DNA of 64,000 bases from Mesaphorura yosii. Its lineage: Eukaryota > Arthropoda > Collembola > Poduromorpha > Tullbergiidae. The DNA is taken from contig WIXG01000022.1 in assembly GCA_009869945.1 (NCBI GenBank), positions 310,001 to 374,000 of the forward strand. Direction: 5' to 3'. Below the pieces are notes generated by a model that worked only from the letters and a program-made list of their open reading frames with translations, did no database searches and had not been told where the DNA came from. Below are positions 51,541 to 61,260 of the stretch, one piece after another; position 1 is the first letter of the stretch; every line of letters starts with the position of its first letter. The position numbers and the translations under genes were made by a program.

Positions 51541-51701
51541 AGGTTTTTGGTTGAATTGGAGTTAAGGGTAGTCAGCCCACAGTGCGCCTCTTTGCACAAT
51601 GTTACAATGCAGCCTAACCTAACCTAACCCATGCAGTCCCATGTGTTCTGGGAATTAGAATTTCTCTGGCTACCCTTAATTCCAATCCAACCGAGGTTTT
51701 T
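51541..51701. mobile_element. MITE-like element with terminal inverted repeats, hAT-like 8-bp target duplication
   Basis: Terminal inverted repeats of 27 bp lie at 51549-51575 and 51666-51692; 24 of 27 positions pair. They begin GGTTG(A/G)ATTGGA. The unit (51549-51693, 145 bp) is flanked by an 8-bp direct repeat AGGTTTTT at 51541-51548 and 51694-51701. It has no coding capacity. Size, TIRs and 8-bp duplication fit a non-autonomous hAT-like MITE. The interior contains three CCTAA units (51613-51627). Confidence 0.7.
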
Positions 51702-51741
51702 GATTAAAGGAAATTATTTACGAGCTTACGAAATTATTACC

Positions 51742-52200
51742 TCATTGTTTTTGTAACCACACTCGTAAATGTTTAAACTGCTCATGTGTCTCAACAAAAA
51801 AGCTCTGTAAACTAAGACCTACTGAAAGAAAATATTTAGTACATCGTTTAAAACTATTAAGAGTTCTGACACTGGTCGAAGGCTGCCGGTTCAAGCGATG
51901 CTCGAGCTCTCGTCCAAGAGCTGTTCTTCGCATTTCCTCTCTGGATTGTAAAAAACGAAAAGTCGAATTTACTTTGTCCAACCTCTAATTAGAAGTGCAA
52001 GGAAATTCGTAATATATGGATAGTTTTTTTCAATAAGAACTATTATTATTGTGATGAACATTCGCACAAAATAAAAGCAAGTTGGCTTAAATCTCGATGT
52101 CAAACTTTTCATCTTACTCGGAAGCGAGATGGAAGAATCGCTTGAAGGCAAAATCAATCTTATACAAGTGGTAATTAATATTTGGCCTTAAGTTATGCAT
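51742..52200 (-). CDS. Probable small two-exon gene, unknown function
   Basis: Exon 1 52118-52200 (ATG at 52200), exon 2 51742-51940; 177-nt intron, phase 2, donor GTAAGA, acceptor ATCCAG; 93 residues. The splice removes stops and joins FFHLASE to EEMRRTALGRELEHRL. The protein is basic with an amphipathic, helix-like second half ending KHLRVWLQKQ. There is no signal peptide or recognised domain. An in-frame stop lies a few codons above the ATG, but more 5' exons cannot be excluded. The MITE-like element starts 41 bp beyond its stop. Unknown family; the evidence is splice-phase consistency and protein-like composition only. Confidence 0.4.
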
Positions 52201-53578
52201 TCTTTTATTTCAACGCAAACTCCAAGCAGTTAGAAAGCTGCAACACTCCTGAAAAGTTTTCAACAAAGCTCGTCAAGTTGGGAAGCAAGAATCTCACGAA
52301 AAAACTTTCTTCCATCACTCTACTTTAAAGAATTTGAGAAGGCAGGGGCAAACGTACTTCAATGAATATCAGAATGACAGGAAGAAATGAAATAGAAACT
52401 TTCACTCTCGTTGTTCCATGCGTTGAAGAATCTGAGCGAAATGGAGAATCTGACGAGAGAGTGCTTTGCACGCGGAGAGGGTCGGCCTGCCTTAACCGAT
52501 GGAGGGCGAGAAACTAAATTGAAATGAAATAGAAGGACACACATGGAAAGGGAATGGCAAAGATGCTCAAGAACCTGGAAGTTGATTTTTGTTTGATAAA
52601 TTGATTATTGATTACTTTTTTAGGTTGTATTCATTGGATTCTGGGTTTGGATGCTGGACTACAGTGCATCCGCTCCGTGATTGACAAGTCGAGCATCCTT
52701 TTCTATGTCTAGCGTGCCTCGAACTTCTTTCATGCTGTGCTTGTGGTGCTCACTGTGGTGTGTTTCGGTGGCTGTCCGATTCCAAGGACTTCCAAAATCA
52801 ACGACGGTCACGACAAGTTCTTGAATGTAGTTAGCCAGTCAAGATTGTGTACATGATGGTTGCAAATGGGGTAGCACGAAATCAAACTGCACATGACCTA
52901 TCACATGAAAGAAAAGGGTCGTGTCCTTTCTCATTTTGAAATTGGAAGCCATCAAATGTACAACAGGCCCTTCCCACATGTCAATCAAATCCCATTGTGA
53001 CTTTTCCCCACTCTTCATCTCTATGTCATGGTCGCGTTGCTGCTACTGATTCCAACATAGTTTAATTTTACGACTCTCTTATCGGAGGTTGAGACCTAGC
53101 GCAAAACTAGTTCTCGGCGCCGTGGTGGAAGTTGGGAAGAGACGGTGGAGAAATGTGAGTCCAAGATGCGATCGGCAAACTTCCATTCGAATCGGCAAAC
53201 CGCTGATCCAACCGGCAAATTGCTGATCAAAACAGGAAATCTATTTAATCTATGATCCAGTTATCAAATCGATCTAATCAGCGCAATAGTGACTGGGTCT
53301 GAAATAGACCTCGGGTTTAAAACCTCGGTTGGCTTCCTAAACAGTCCAGGTTGGTTTGGAGTCTATGGAGTCTGCAGTCAACTTGACGAACCGGAGTGCA
53401 ACAAAAGATCTTGTGAAATTCTTTGTTTCAAGCTCGCTACGCTCTCGGCGATGCACACGCGCATTTAAAACAGTTTGAAAGTCCAAGCTGCACCAACGCG
53501 TCTTTACGATTTCACTTATCAGGTTTCAGCTTCGATCTTCAGAGGTGATCTTGGCTTAAAGTGGATCTCTTTGGAAAT
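52201..53578. other. Interval left of ARV1 with a broken coding-like frame
   Basis: Between the small minus gene and ARV1. On the minus strand one frame reads from 53042 down to a TAG at 52659-52661, 126 sense and nonsense codons, interrupted once by an in-frame TGA at 52839-52841. Segments on both sides look protein-like (QWDLIDMWEGPVVHLM; ELVVTVVDFGSPWNRTATE). It may be a pseudogene, or two exons around a short intron removing the TGA. The + strand is also fairly open here, so the strand is not certain. The 53150-53270 part carries imperfect short repeats around CGGCAAA/CTGATC. Confidence 0.3.
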
Positions 53579-54525
53579 ATGATGGCACCAATGCCTTACT
53601 ACTGCATTCATTGTGGAAATGAAGAACCTCAAGTGTACAAAACATACGCAAACGGAAAACTGACGAAACTCCTTAATTGCGTAAGTCCTTGAGCTCGGAA
53701 AAGCGCCCTTACAATATGACTGCCTTAACTGTAGCTGCTTTCTGATGGTTTCCCTTGTAGAGACAGTGCCGCCAACTAACTGATCCATACGTTGAATACG
53801 ACACCTTGATTGTGGCCATGAATATACTGCTGCAGAATGCAAAGGCATACCGGCACATCCTTTTGAATACAGCCTTTATGGTTAGTTTAAAATTATATTG
53901 ATGCTGTTGAAGTCATTGCCCTAATGGTGATTATTAATGCTGTGCTTTAAAGGGATATTGGAAGCTAGGTATAATGTTCGTTTTCTGCGAGGCCTATTGT
54001 ACGTGGTGCTATCAGCAAGGGCAGAAAACAGAAGCTGGGACTGACTTCTACGAATTAGAAATCAACTTCTATCGAGTGTTGTTGAGAACAATTTTGGGTA
54101 CAGCTACTTTTCACGTAGCAATGCTTTCTTCAGTGATCTTCCAAAGGAGCGTCTTGTCAACTAAACTACCAAGCCAATTTTCCTACTTAACTCTGTGGAA
54201 AGGACTCTGCTTATGTGGCTTCGCGCAAGTTATGGAGTTGCTGGCTTTAATTTGGTCATATTCACACACAATGTCAAGCTTTTTATTTGTCAATTGTTTA
54301 CTTGTTCTTTCAAATTCAAAGAGCTACGAAGGTAATGCTACAACTCAAATTATGATACATTCTTATGACGTGCTTGTTATGTGCTCTATGATTACATATT
54401 TCTTTTTACCATTAGTCATCACTGGAGCAGGCAATTATTCAGCGTTGATTATCACCCTGTGCGGAGTTGCTGTGCAAAAATGTGTGGTGTTTTCGTACGA
54501 TCAGATGATCCTAAATGGAATCTAG
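53579..54525 (+). CDS. ARV1: ARV1 lipid-homeostasis protein
   Basis: Exons 53579-53680, 53761-53880 and 53953-54525; introns of 80 and 72 nt, both phase 0; 264 residues, close to the family's usual size (about 270 in human). The N-terminal zinc-ribbon-like ARV1 homology domain has CIHC (C9, C12) and CRQC (C34, C37), then DPYVEYDTLIVAMNILL and AYRHILLNT, the signature of the family. Several hydrophobic helices follow. ARV1 is an ER membrane protein involved in sterol and sphingolipid distribution and GPI-anchor synthesis. It converges with the CatSper-type gene, 239 bp between stop codons. Two Mets open the frame; the first was used. Confidence 0.93.
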
Positions 54526-54764
54526 ACTTCTAGACAGGTAATGCTTGTGGCAACAAATATAAACTTACTAATTTTCCAATTGCAATACAAATGTTGATTG
54601 CGAGTTACACCTGCGAGTTTCGTGCTCCCTTTGAGTGTAGTTTGAAGTTATGAAGCCATACTTGCCACACTGAAGCTCAGATCAATTATAACTAACATTT
54701 TACTTAACACAGCTGATTTTGAGGATAGAGGATTAGGCCTTTTGTTTAGCATTTGAATCTTGAA

Positions 54765-57150
54765 CTATACGACTTTTGGCGTCATCTTCGTTTTTGTTGC
54801 CGTCTTTCTGTCTGCTTCGCCGACTTGATTAGGAAACAGAGTTTCAATTTTATCCCCGAGACGATAATCCAAAGCGTCTTGAACGGTCCAAGTGTTTTGC
54901 TAGAATGACAGGCACGTAGTGTTTAATTTCAGTAGGAACTACACTTTTCAACCTACTAAATCTAATAAGTACCTTTCCTGCGACCACAGCGTCCATCACG
55001 ATGCCGATTAAATTTGATCGTCGTGTGTAGAAAAAGTATTCAAAATCAAGTGCAGATATAATCTTCAGATTCTCAGCCATCAGCTTCATTTCTCTGGTGC
55101 CGGAACCACCGAGACATGTCAACAGTTAAAGACTTGATTTGCAAATTCTTTATACATGCATGTAATAACGCGTACTCTGATTTAGGGTCCAAGTTATAGT
55201 AGTAGTCTTCTATGTGTAGATCTGCTCCTTCAGTTTCATCAAGTCCGTAGGCTACAAATCGAGCAATGTCAAAAAGTGCACAATTTCGTTTGGTTTGGAT
55301 TTAGTTCACCTTTGTCAATCTCTTCTTCCTCTTCGGCGGCTAACCCAATTGATTCCATATTTTCGAAATCAATTGCATTCGATTCTGCCACCATCTGTGA
55401 TTCTTCTGTTGATAGTTGAAAATTATCCACCAAGACAGCCACGATCAAGCTAGAAGTAGAAATCCTTATTATTAAGCATCCAATTCCAAACCAAAAGGAC
55501 AATAAATTAGTGTGCTCATACTTGAGAAACACGAAAAATTCCAGCAAAATATAGATGAACAAATACACGAAGAACACGTAGTAGGTTTTACTGCCTTCTC
55601 CTCGATCGTAGTCGTCAGGAAGGTCAAACCAGTCATCAAGCGTTAGAAGTTGAAACATTGTTAGAATTGATGACCAGATAGTATTGAAATGGCGAGGGTC
55701 ATTCTCCTTAAAAAGTCCACGGCCAACCACCGCAAATACAACTGCACAATGCACATTTGGGAATCAGATACTTCAAGTTACGTGCGGCTGTTCCACGATT
55801 AGACATTTAAGCACTTGCCCATTATAATCATCATTAAGATCGCGATTGAACTCATGCTAATCATACTGTCGAAGATTGTGGAGACGGTGACTTGTAAGTT
55901 GGGCATGAATCTGAAAATAATCAGAGCTTCAGAAATCCGTAATCCTCTGTTTACGATAGCGATAACGTACTTGATGGCTCGAAGAAGTCGTAATGATCGG
56001 AGAGATTTTAGAAGTCTGAACACCAAAGAGCCATTGATGTTGGTACTCAGGGCCAGTATTTTTGTTATGAGTTCAACAAAGATTTCACTGCAAAGTGAGT
56101 CAGAGTAATTGCAATTAATAAAAAGCTGGAATAATGCCAGAATTTACACAAAATGTGTTATGATAATAGACAGGTCCAAGATGTTCCAGACACTTTTAAA
56201 ATAGTCCAGTTCGTAAATACTGATTTTACAGCAGGCTTCAATCAGGAACACGCCGATGATGATGCTGTCGCAAATTCGAAGGGGATGAGCTAGAAGAAAA
56301 TAGAAAGACAGCAGACATTTTAGCATGTAGCTCATTAATTATCTAAATCAACGTAATAAAACGTAATAGCTCTCACTGTAGCGGATTTCGATGTATTCAA
56401 AGGTGAGTAGAACTATGATTAACGTTGACAATGCTATCAGCACAAGCAGGAATCGATTAAAGAAATGGCTGTTCATGAATTCGTAGAGCATTCTTCTTCG
56501 TTCTGATGCGTTACGCAAATACAGCTCACGCATGCACTTCTCTTGGAAGGCGTCCTTTAATAGTTTTTGCTCGGCTCGGTCCTAAAACGAACATCAAGTT
56601 GCATAGTTGCCAGTCCGATCGAGTTTTCAAATCGTGATAGCCTATGGCGGTATAAAATTGGAAATTACTTTGCACAATTGTAGAATTTGTTCAAACTGTT
56701 CGTCAGTAATGTGGAGGTTGCTCTTTAACAAGGCTGATTTAGAAACTGAAGCGTTTGCTTTCTCGGAACTCTTGAATTGACGCAATATTAATTCGGCAGG
56801 TTTATCAGCATTCGTACTCGTCTTACTTTGACTCCTTTCTTTATCTTTGGCTTCTGGAGGTTTCGCTTCAGATCCGCGTATGCCGACTCCGGTCAACAGT
56901 GCGTTTAGGTCAGCATGTTCTCGTAATATCTAGGAGAAATTAAGGCCATTTTGCGTGACTACTCATCTATCAATTGTAGTACAGACTACTTGCTTACTTT
57001 CAATTTCTTCTGTTCGTTTTCCAAGCATCGAAGAAGTTCGTGAACCTTCATTCGATTAATAAACTTTGTCCATTCCTCATGAAATGCTGCTGCACTGACG
57101 GACTTCTTGGCGATCGGCTTTTTCGGCCGACGAAGCGACTTTATGGGCAT
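54765..57150 (-). CDS. CatSper-type voltage-gated calcium channel subunit
   Basis: Ten exons (transcript order): 56998-57150, 56669-56929, 56377-56581, 56148-56289, 55819-56087, 55522-55741, 55310-55449, 55176-55251, 54973-55093, 54765-54899; introns 58-87 nt; all phases agree; 573 residues. A stop lies upstream in frame of the ATG. One six-TM domain: S1 about 178-200, S2 212-229, S3 240-258. S4 has R278, K281, R284, R287, R290, K293 at every third position. Pore motif TLDDW (377-381) matches the CatSper [T/S]-x-[D/E]-x-W filter; S6 runs into FLNLIVAVLVDNFQ. The tail holds a helical segment (ISALDFEYFF) like the CatSper C-terminal coil. Only one channel domain, so not a TPC, Cav, Nav or NALCN. 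CatSper mediates Ca2+ entry in the sperm flagellum. Which subunit (1-4) is unresolved; CatSper1-like pore. One intron (55742-55818) appears to be GC-AG. Confidence 0.85.
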
Positions 57151-57480
57151 TTTGAAGACACACAGGATTTATAGGCATACGCTTAGCTTCAATGGACGGA
57201 AATTGTCAAATCCCTCATGGACTGCTATAATAAAGGCTAGGAGTTAGGATAGATTTCAATGGCTTCGGGAAACCGTCGCGTCTTGGTGCTTGTTGTGTTG
57301 GCATAAGTGATGTTGTAGTCACTAGAAACTTACGAAATGTGACCACTGATTTTGAGTTGATGCAAGAACGATGCACCATTTCGACATCAAATCGATGTCA
57401 AATCTTACCCAAAACTGAAATTCTTCCCTTGTGATGGCAATTTTGTGTACTTGTTACAGTGTCAAGGAGGACTGAGGACA
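57151..57480. other. Short interval between divergent genes
   Basis: About 330 bp separate the minus-strand channel gene from the small + ORF, so it may act as a bidirectional promoter. A short + frame starting ATG 57259 reads MASGNRRVLVLVVLA then stops; it resembles a signal peptide but I found no good donor to join it to the next exon. Confidence 0.4.
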
Positions 57481-57627
57481 ATGCGGCGGAATCTCGATTC
57501 AGATGACGAAGAATTCCTTGATTTTGACCGCATAAGACTGGAAATGGAAGATATTACTGAAGGCGAAAGTGAATGGACCCGCGCAGGGTGGGTTAGCCTC
57601 CGCCGGCGAAACCAGAAAGCCGGTTAG
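57481..57627 (+). CDS. Small acidic protein, unknown function
   Basis: 48 residues from ATG 57481 to TAG. The first half is acidic (DSDDEEFLDFDRIRLEMED), the end basic (SLRRRNQKAG). An acceptor-like TTGTTACAG ends just upstream at about 57462 and the frame stays open through it, so this may be a last exon. AATAAA at 57734-57739 in the same direction supports a + strand transcript. No recognised domain. It could be chance; the poly(A) signal and acceptor are the only support. Confidence 0.35.
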   Translation: MRRNLDSDDEEFLDFDRIRLEMEDITEGESEWTRAGWVSLRRRNQKAG

Positions 57628-57787
57628 GTGCCGACGAGGCGAAGTGGACAGACCCTGGACCAGCTATTATCTGATGTTCATGGAAATTAAGCGTATTATT
57701 ATTGTTGGTGATAAAGTACAAAATTAAAGACGAAATAAATTCTACAGAACATTTTTCATTTTTCGCTATTTAGGGATAAATCATATT

Positions 57788-59533
57788 TTAATCATTTTTT
57801 TCTTCTTCTGTACCAGTGTTAAGGTCAATCATAAATTCGGATTCAGACGTTTCATAACTTTTCACAGATTTAGTCCAGCCCTGTTTCTTAGCTACAAATT
57901 CAAACAAGGTTTCCCTCAGGCTTATATTATAGTTTCTTGTACCAGAAGACACGTTCAGACTACTCTTCTGACGTAAAACATAAAAGAAGTTCTCAATTTC
58001 CTCTTTGAGGCTACCATTTGTAGTTCTCACATTTGCTAACCAAATTAAAATTGAATATTTGTCAATGAACTCGTCAACGACTTCCGGAATAGCAGTTCCG
58101 TGGGTTAAAATCGCGATTATGGTCCTTTGTGTTTTCACCTTCTCCAATTGAAATGAAGAACACAAAAACTTAATGAATGGTGACTTCTGAATGATCTTCC
58201 AATCTTCAGGGGTTCGGAGTCCACAGTACAGAATACTTAACAACCAAGGACGACTCTCCCTGTACAGAAACACAGAAAGAACGCAATTTATTTAGTTTCA
58301 TGGCTCTGAGTTGCATCTCAGAAAACTCCAGGACGTACCTATCGTTTGCATTGTTGTAGAAAGGCACAAAATCTGGTAAAATGGTCATTTCAATAATTGG
58401 CTTCGCGAGGAGGGAATGCACAACACATAGAAACATTGGATTTGTTGGTTCCTTTATAATTTTCCACACTGAAATTATCCAGGTCGCCAGCAAATGTGAA
58501 ATTTTCGCTGTTCCGACTGTTTCCATCATTTGAATCCCTCGTCGAATAGCGTTCAAGAAATGGAGCCAGATTTTAATATCTTGGTTCCGGTGAGCCTGTC
58601 CCGAGTCAAGCATACAATTATGTGTTTCTTCATATTAACGCCGAACGTATATTAATTATTACCTTACCTTGGCTTGTTGGAAATTTATTAGCAGCCTTTG
58701 GTACGCTAGAAAGGCCATTTTTCTTAGCTTTTCGCTTTCTAATGACAACCCCTTCATGATGAAGTAAATCCAACCGTGTGAAATAACCTTTGTCCCATCA
58801 CAGATATTTGTTTCGCTTAGCACATGGCAAATTACAGACAATACAAACTCCAAATTATAAAAGTTGTCAGTTGTGGCAGGCTTCGTTTCGGAATAATGAA
58901 GGCAGGTGTGGTAGGCTTTCTTCTCGTCGATGCAATTTGCCAGGATAGTATTCGCTCGAGTCGAGTGTATGAAAAGTGGATTCGGGTTGTTGTTTTGACT
59001 AAACTTCTTAGACGAATTCGTTAGCAGTTCAAAGCTCTTTGGACCAAATAAAGGCATTGTTTCCAATTCCAGTCCAATTCTGCTATTTGAATACAAGGTT
59101 AAAATGCCTAGTACTTGCTGGTCCTTTGAAGACATTGTTCCACCGTACGAATTTAGAAGATATGGAATTGATTTCTTTAAAACTTCAAGTTTGCCCTCCT
59201 CTTTTCTTGATTTCTTGCTCTTGATAATCGAAGAGGTTGTGTCGTGAATTAATTGAAGTGCTTCTGGGGATACTTGAGCATTTTCTTTGAAATTAACTTC
59301 TGATAGATCTGTAGGTGTTTTTGGTTCTAATAAAAACATACATTTAGATGTCAGCCACGTACGTATAAACGCTTTTAATGTGCAATACCTTCGACTACAT
59401 TTCCACGGCTTTCCTCCTCGTCCTCGTGGTTTTCTCGAATTGCATCTGGACCTCGGACTTCCTCATTGTTAAAACGTACACGCTCTTCTGTCGTATTCGA
59501 CGAGTTCATAAGATCTTCATGTTTCCGCTTCAT
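57788..59533 (-). CDS. URB1: URB1/NPA1 C-terminal-like protein (ribosome biogenesis)
   Basis: Exons in transcript order: 59389-59533, 58668-59326, 58339-58595, 57788-58259; introns 62, 72 and 79 nt, phases 1, 0 and 2, all consistent; 510 residues. After a charged start (MKRKHEDLMNSSNTTEERVR) come features of the C-terminal part of nucleolar pre-ribosomal-associated protein 1: LLNSYGGTMSSKDQQVL, a long helical region, then LPDFVPFYNNANDRESRPWL and ILYCGLRTPEDWKIIQ, the NopRA1-type block. URB1 acts in the nucleolus in early 60S assembly. Full-length URB1 is about 2,000 residues or more; the N-terminal Npa1 domain is absent, and the ATG at 59533 starts cleanly with other sequence upstream. Either this is a split gene, a shortened paralogue, or the N-terminal exons lie elsewhere. 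Confidence 0.75.
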
Positions 59534-60180
59534 GGTTATACTGGACTTGTTTATTTGATCCGATTGATTAGTTCATAAGTGAATCCGTGTTGACTGTTGA
59601 CCTCCTGGTATGTAGCTGGGTGTGCACCGCTATGCAGTAATGCAGTTCTCTTGTTCTAGCCAAATCTGTAAATAGTGCTTAGCGGTGGCACGATGACACC
59701 CACGGAAAATGAGGGCTTCCTTTAGTTTGGCTGAAATATATAATTAAACATACAAGGCTCAACGCCGTCACTTTTCCGTGAATGCATCTGCTATCAGCTT
59801 CACGCTTTTGTCGAATTCACTTACCTCAGCTTTCAGAAACGAATATCTAGGTGCTTTCACAGATAAACAGCCCGACAATGATAAATGCGGCCATTTAACT
59901 GTAAAATTAACTGAGCATTTATATGAAAGCACGTTATAAACCGAGCGCCGCTTTCCTTTTTTCAAATTTGGCAAACCAAGCACGTGCTTGTAACAGGTTG
60001 AACAGTGTAAGGTCAATGTAATGTTGTGAGTCTTACTTCTGAGTCGTAGTCTTGGCACGAGGTTGGTTTCTTAAAACTGATTTTAAAGAAGTAGTTACGT
60101 TTTCGCGCATAAGGTTAATTCCAGTTGCGCTGGCAAATCGGTATCACTACTTCTACTGTTACAGTTACAAGCAAAGCTAG
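59534..60180 (-). other. Unresolved minus-strand coding-like exons
   Basis: Minus-strand fragments look coding but I could not splice them into one frame. A frame open from 60058 (no ATG) contains LTLHCSTCYKH and LPNLKKGKRR, with a strong donor GAG|GTAAGT about 59825. A last-exon-like piece ends at a TAG near 59634 and reads KLKEALIFRGCHRATAKHYL after an acceptor TATTTCAG near 59732. An ATG at 60110 opens 24 codons ending at a donor GTAAGA. Together they suggest a small multi-exon gene ending about 100 bp before the URB1-like start. The Cys pair could be half of a zinc site. Family unknown. Confidence 0.3.
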
Positions 60181-60200
60181 CGGCGGGCTAAAGCCCGCCG
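60181..60200. repeat. GC-rich hairpin
   Basis: CGGCGGGC and GCCCGCCG arms (8 bp, extendable to 9) flank a TAAA loop. It is strikingly GC-rich against the AT-leaning surroundings. It could form a stable stem-loop in DNA or RNA; no role assigned. Confidence 0.7.
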
Positions 60201-61260
60201 AGTATGATCTCGAGCAGGGGCCCGCGTTGACAATCGCGTCGAAGCCTGATTGAAGTTGGAATGGGATTCTAGAGTGATGGGCTATATGGAATTTGTTGGG
60301 AAACCCATCGCCATCGCGTGATTTACTAAATAAGCCTTCGGTGTACTTACTAAGGCGCACGTTGGCACGATTTCACAAATAAATCCAACATAGCCATCAT
60401 TGAGGGGAAATACTACTGTGTACTATTATGGAATGATTAAATGACGCCATGCAAATGGAGTGTGCAGCTGTGTGTTCCATTACGTCGCGATCCTCGCTTT
60501 AAAAAAGAGGTTGCCGCACCATCGACCCTTCACACCATTTTGTGTTTCTTTATGTTTTTCAAGTATACAAACACTCATGTCCAGGCTCAAGCTTCATGTC
60601 TATCTTTACAATTATGGTGCTTGAGCGTCGTCCGTAGTGCAGCGTGCACCACTTGGAAACTGTTAACTGCTTCAGATTAAATGCATGTAATGTACAGTGC
60701 ATTCAAGATCGCTCGCATCGTTCCGTGGTTTTAAAGAAGAGATAGTCTATTGATTATTATTCAATTCTATTTAGCCCAAAGCAGACGCTGCAGCGTTGTA
60801 CTCTGCATCAGCGCTGATGCGCTTTCATCTTGAGTACAATTCTCGAATGACCATTTGAGTTATCTCAGTCACTAAATCGGTGAAACTGAATTTGTAATGT
60901 CGCATTTGGCAAACACTTGTTCAATTCTACATCCATTGTTCGATGGTTTCGAGATTTCTACCGTTCCAGGGCAACGGAGCGGACACTTACTTGCTGATGA
61001 TCATCAAACATCTGTCACTGAATTGAAAATATGAATTTTTTGACAATGAATTGGGTGAAATGAAACGGTAGTCTCTTCCATTGGATAAACCGTTGCTACA
61101 TTTAACAATGCATGGCCGAATCGCTTTTTCTTTCGCACACTTGCATCATTGCATCTTGAATTTGGCCTCGATTACCTGAACTGATAAATGGCTGGTGAAA
61201 ACTTTCGCTGGCGTAATGTGTCTGGGAGTTCGTGTCCAGCAAGTACGTCGAAACCCAGCC
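60201..61260. other. Intergenic, upstream of the lectin gene
   Basis: No supportable gene. An 81-codon minus frame (60115-60360) starts with GTG and has no domain. The stretch contains the nested palindrome at 60796-60839 listed separately. The promoter of the lectin gene should be in the last few hundred bases; no TATA box was recognised. Confidence 0.45.
60796..60839. repeat. Nested palindrome
   Basis: A perfect 16-bp palindrome GCATCAGCGCTGATGC (60805-60820) lies inside 8-bp inverted arms TTGTACTC (60796-60803) and GAGTACAA (60832-60839). It is about 440 bp upstream of the lectin ATG. Function unknown. Confidence 0.65.

Noticed and set aside
51613-51630. Telomere-like (CCTAA)3 run
   Set aside because: Only three units and inside the MITE-like element, so not evidence for a telomere or fusion scar by itself.
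57168-57173. TATAAA on the minus strand just above the channel ATG
   Set aside because: It is only about 20 bp from the ATG, so a transcript started from it would begin at or past the start codon.
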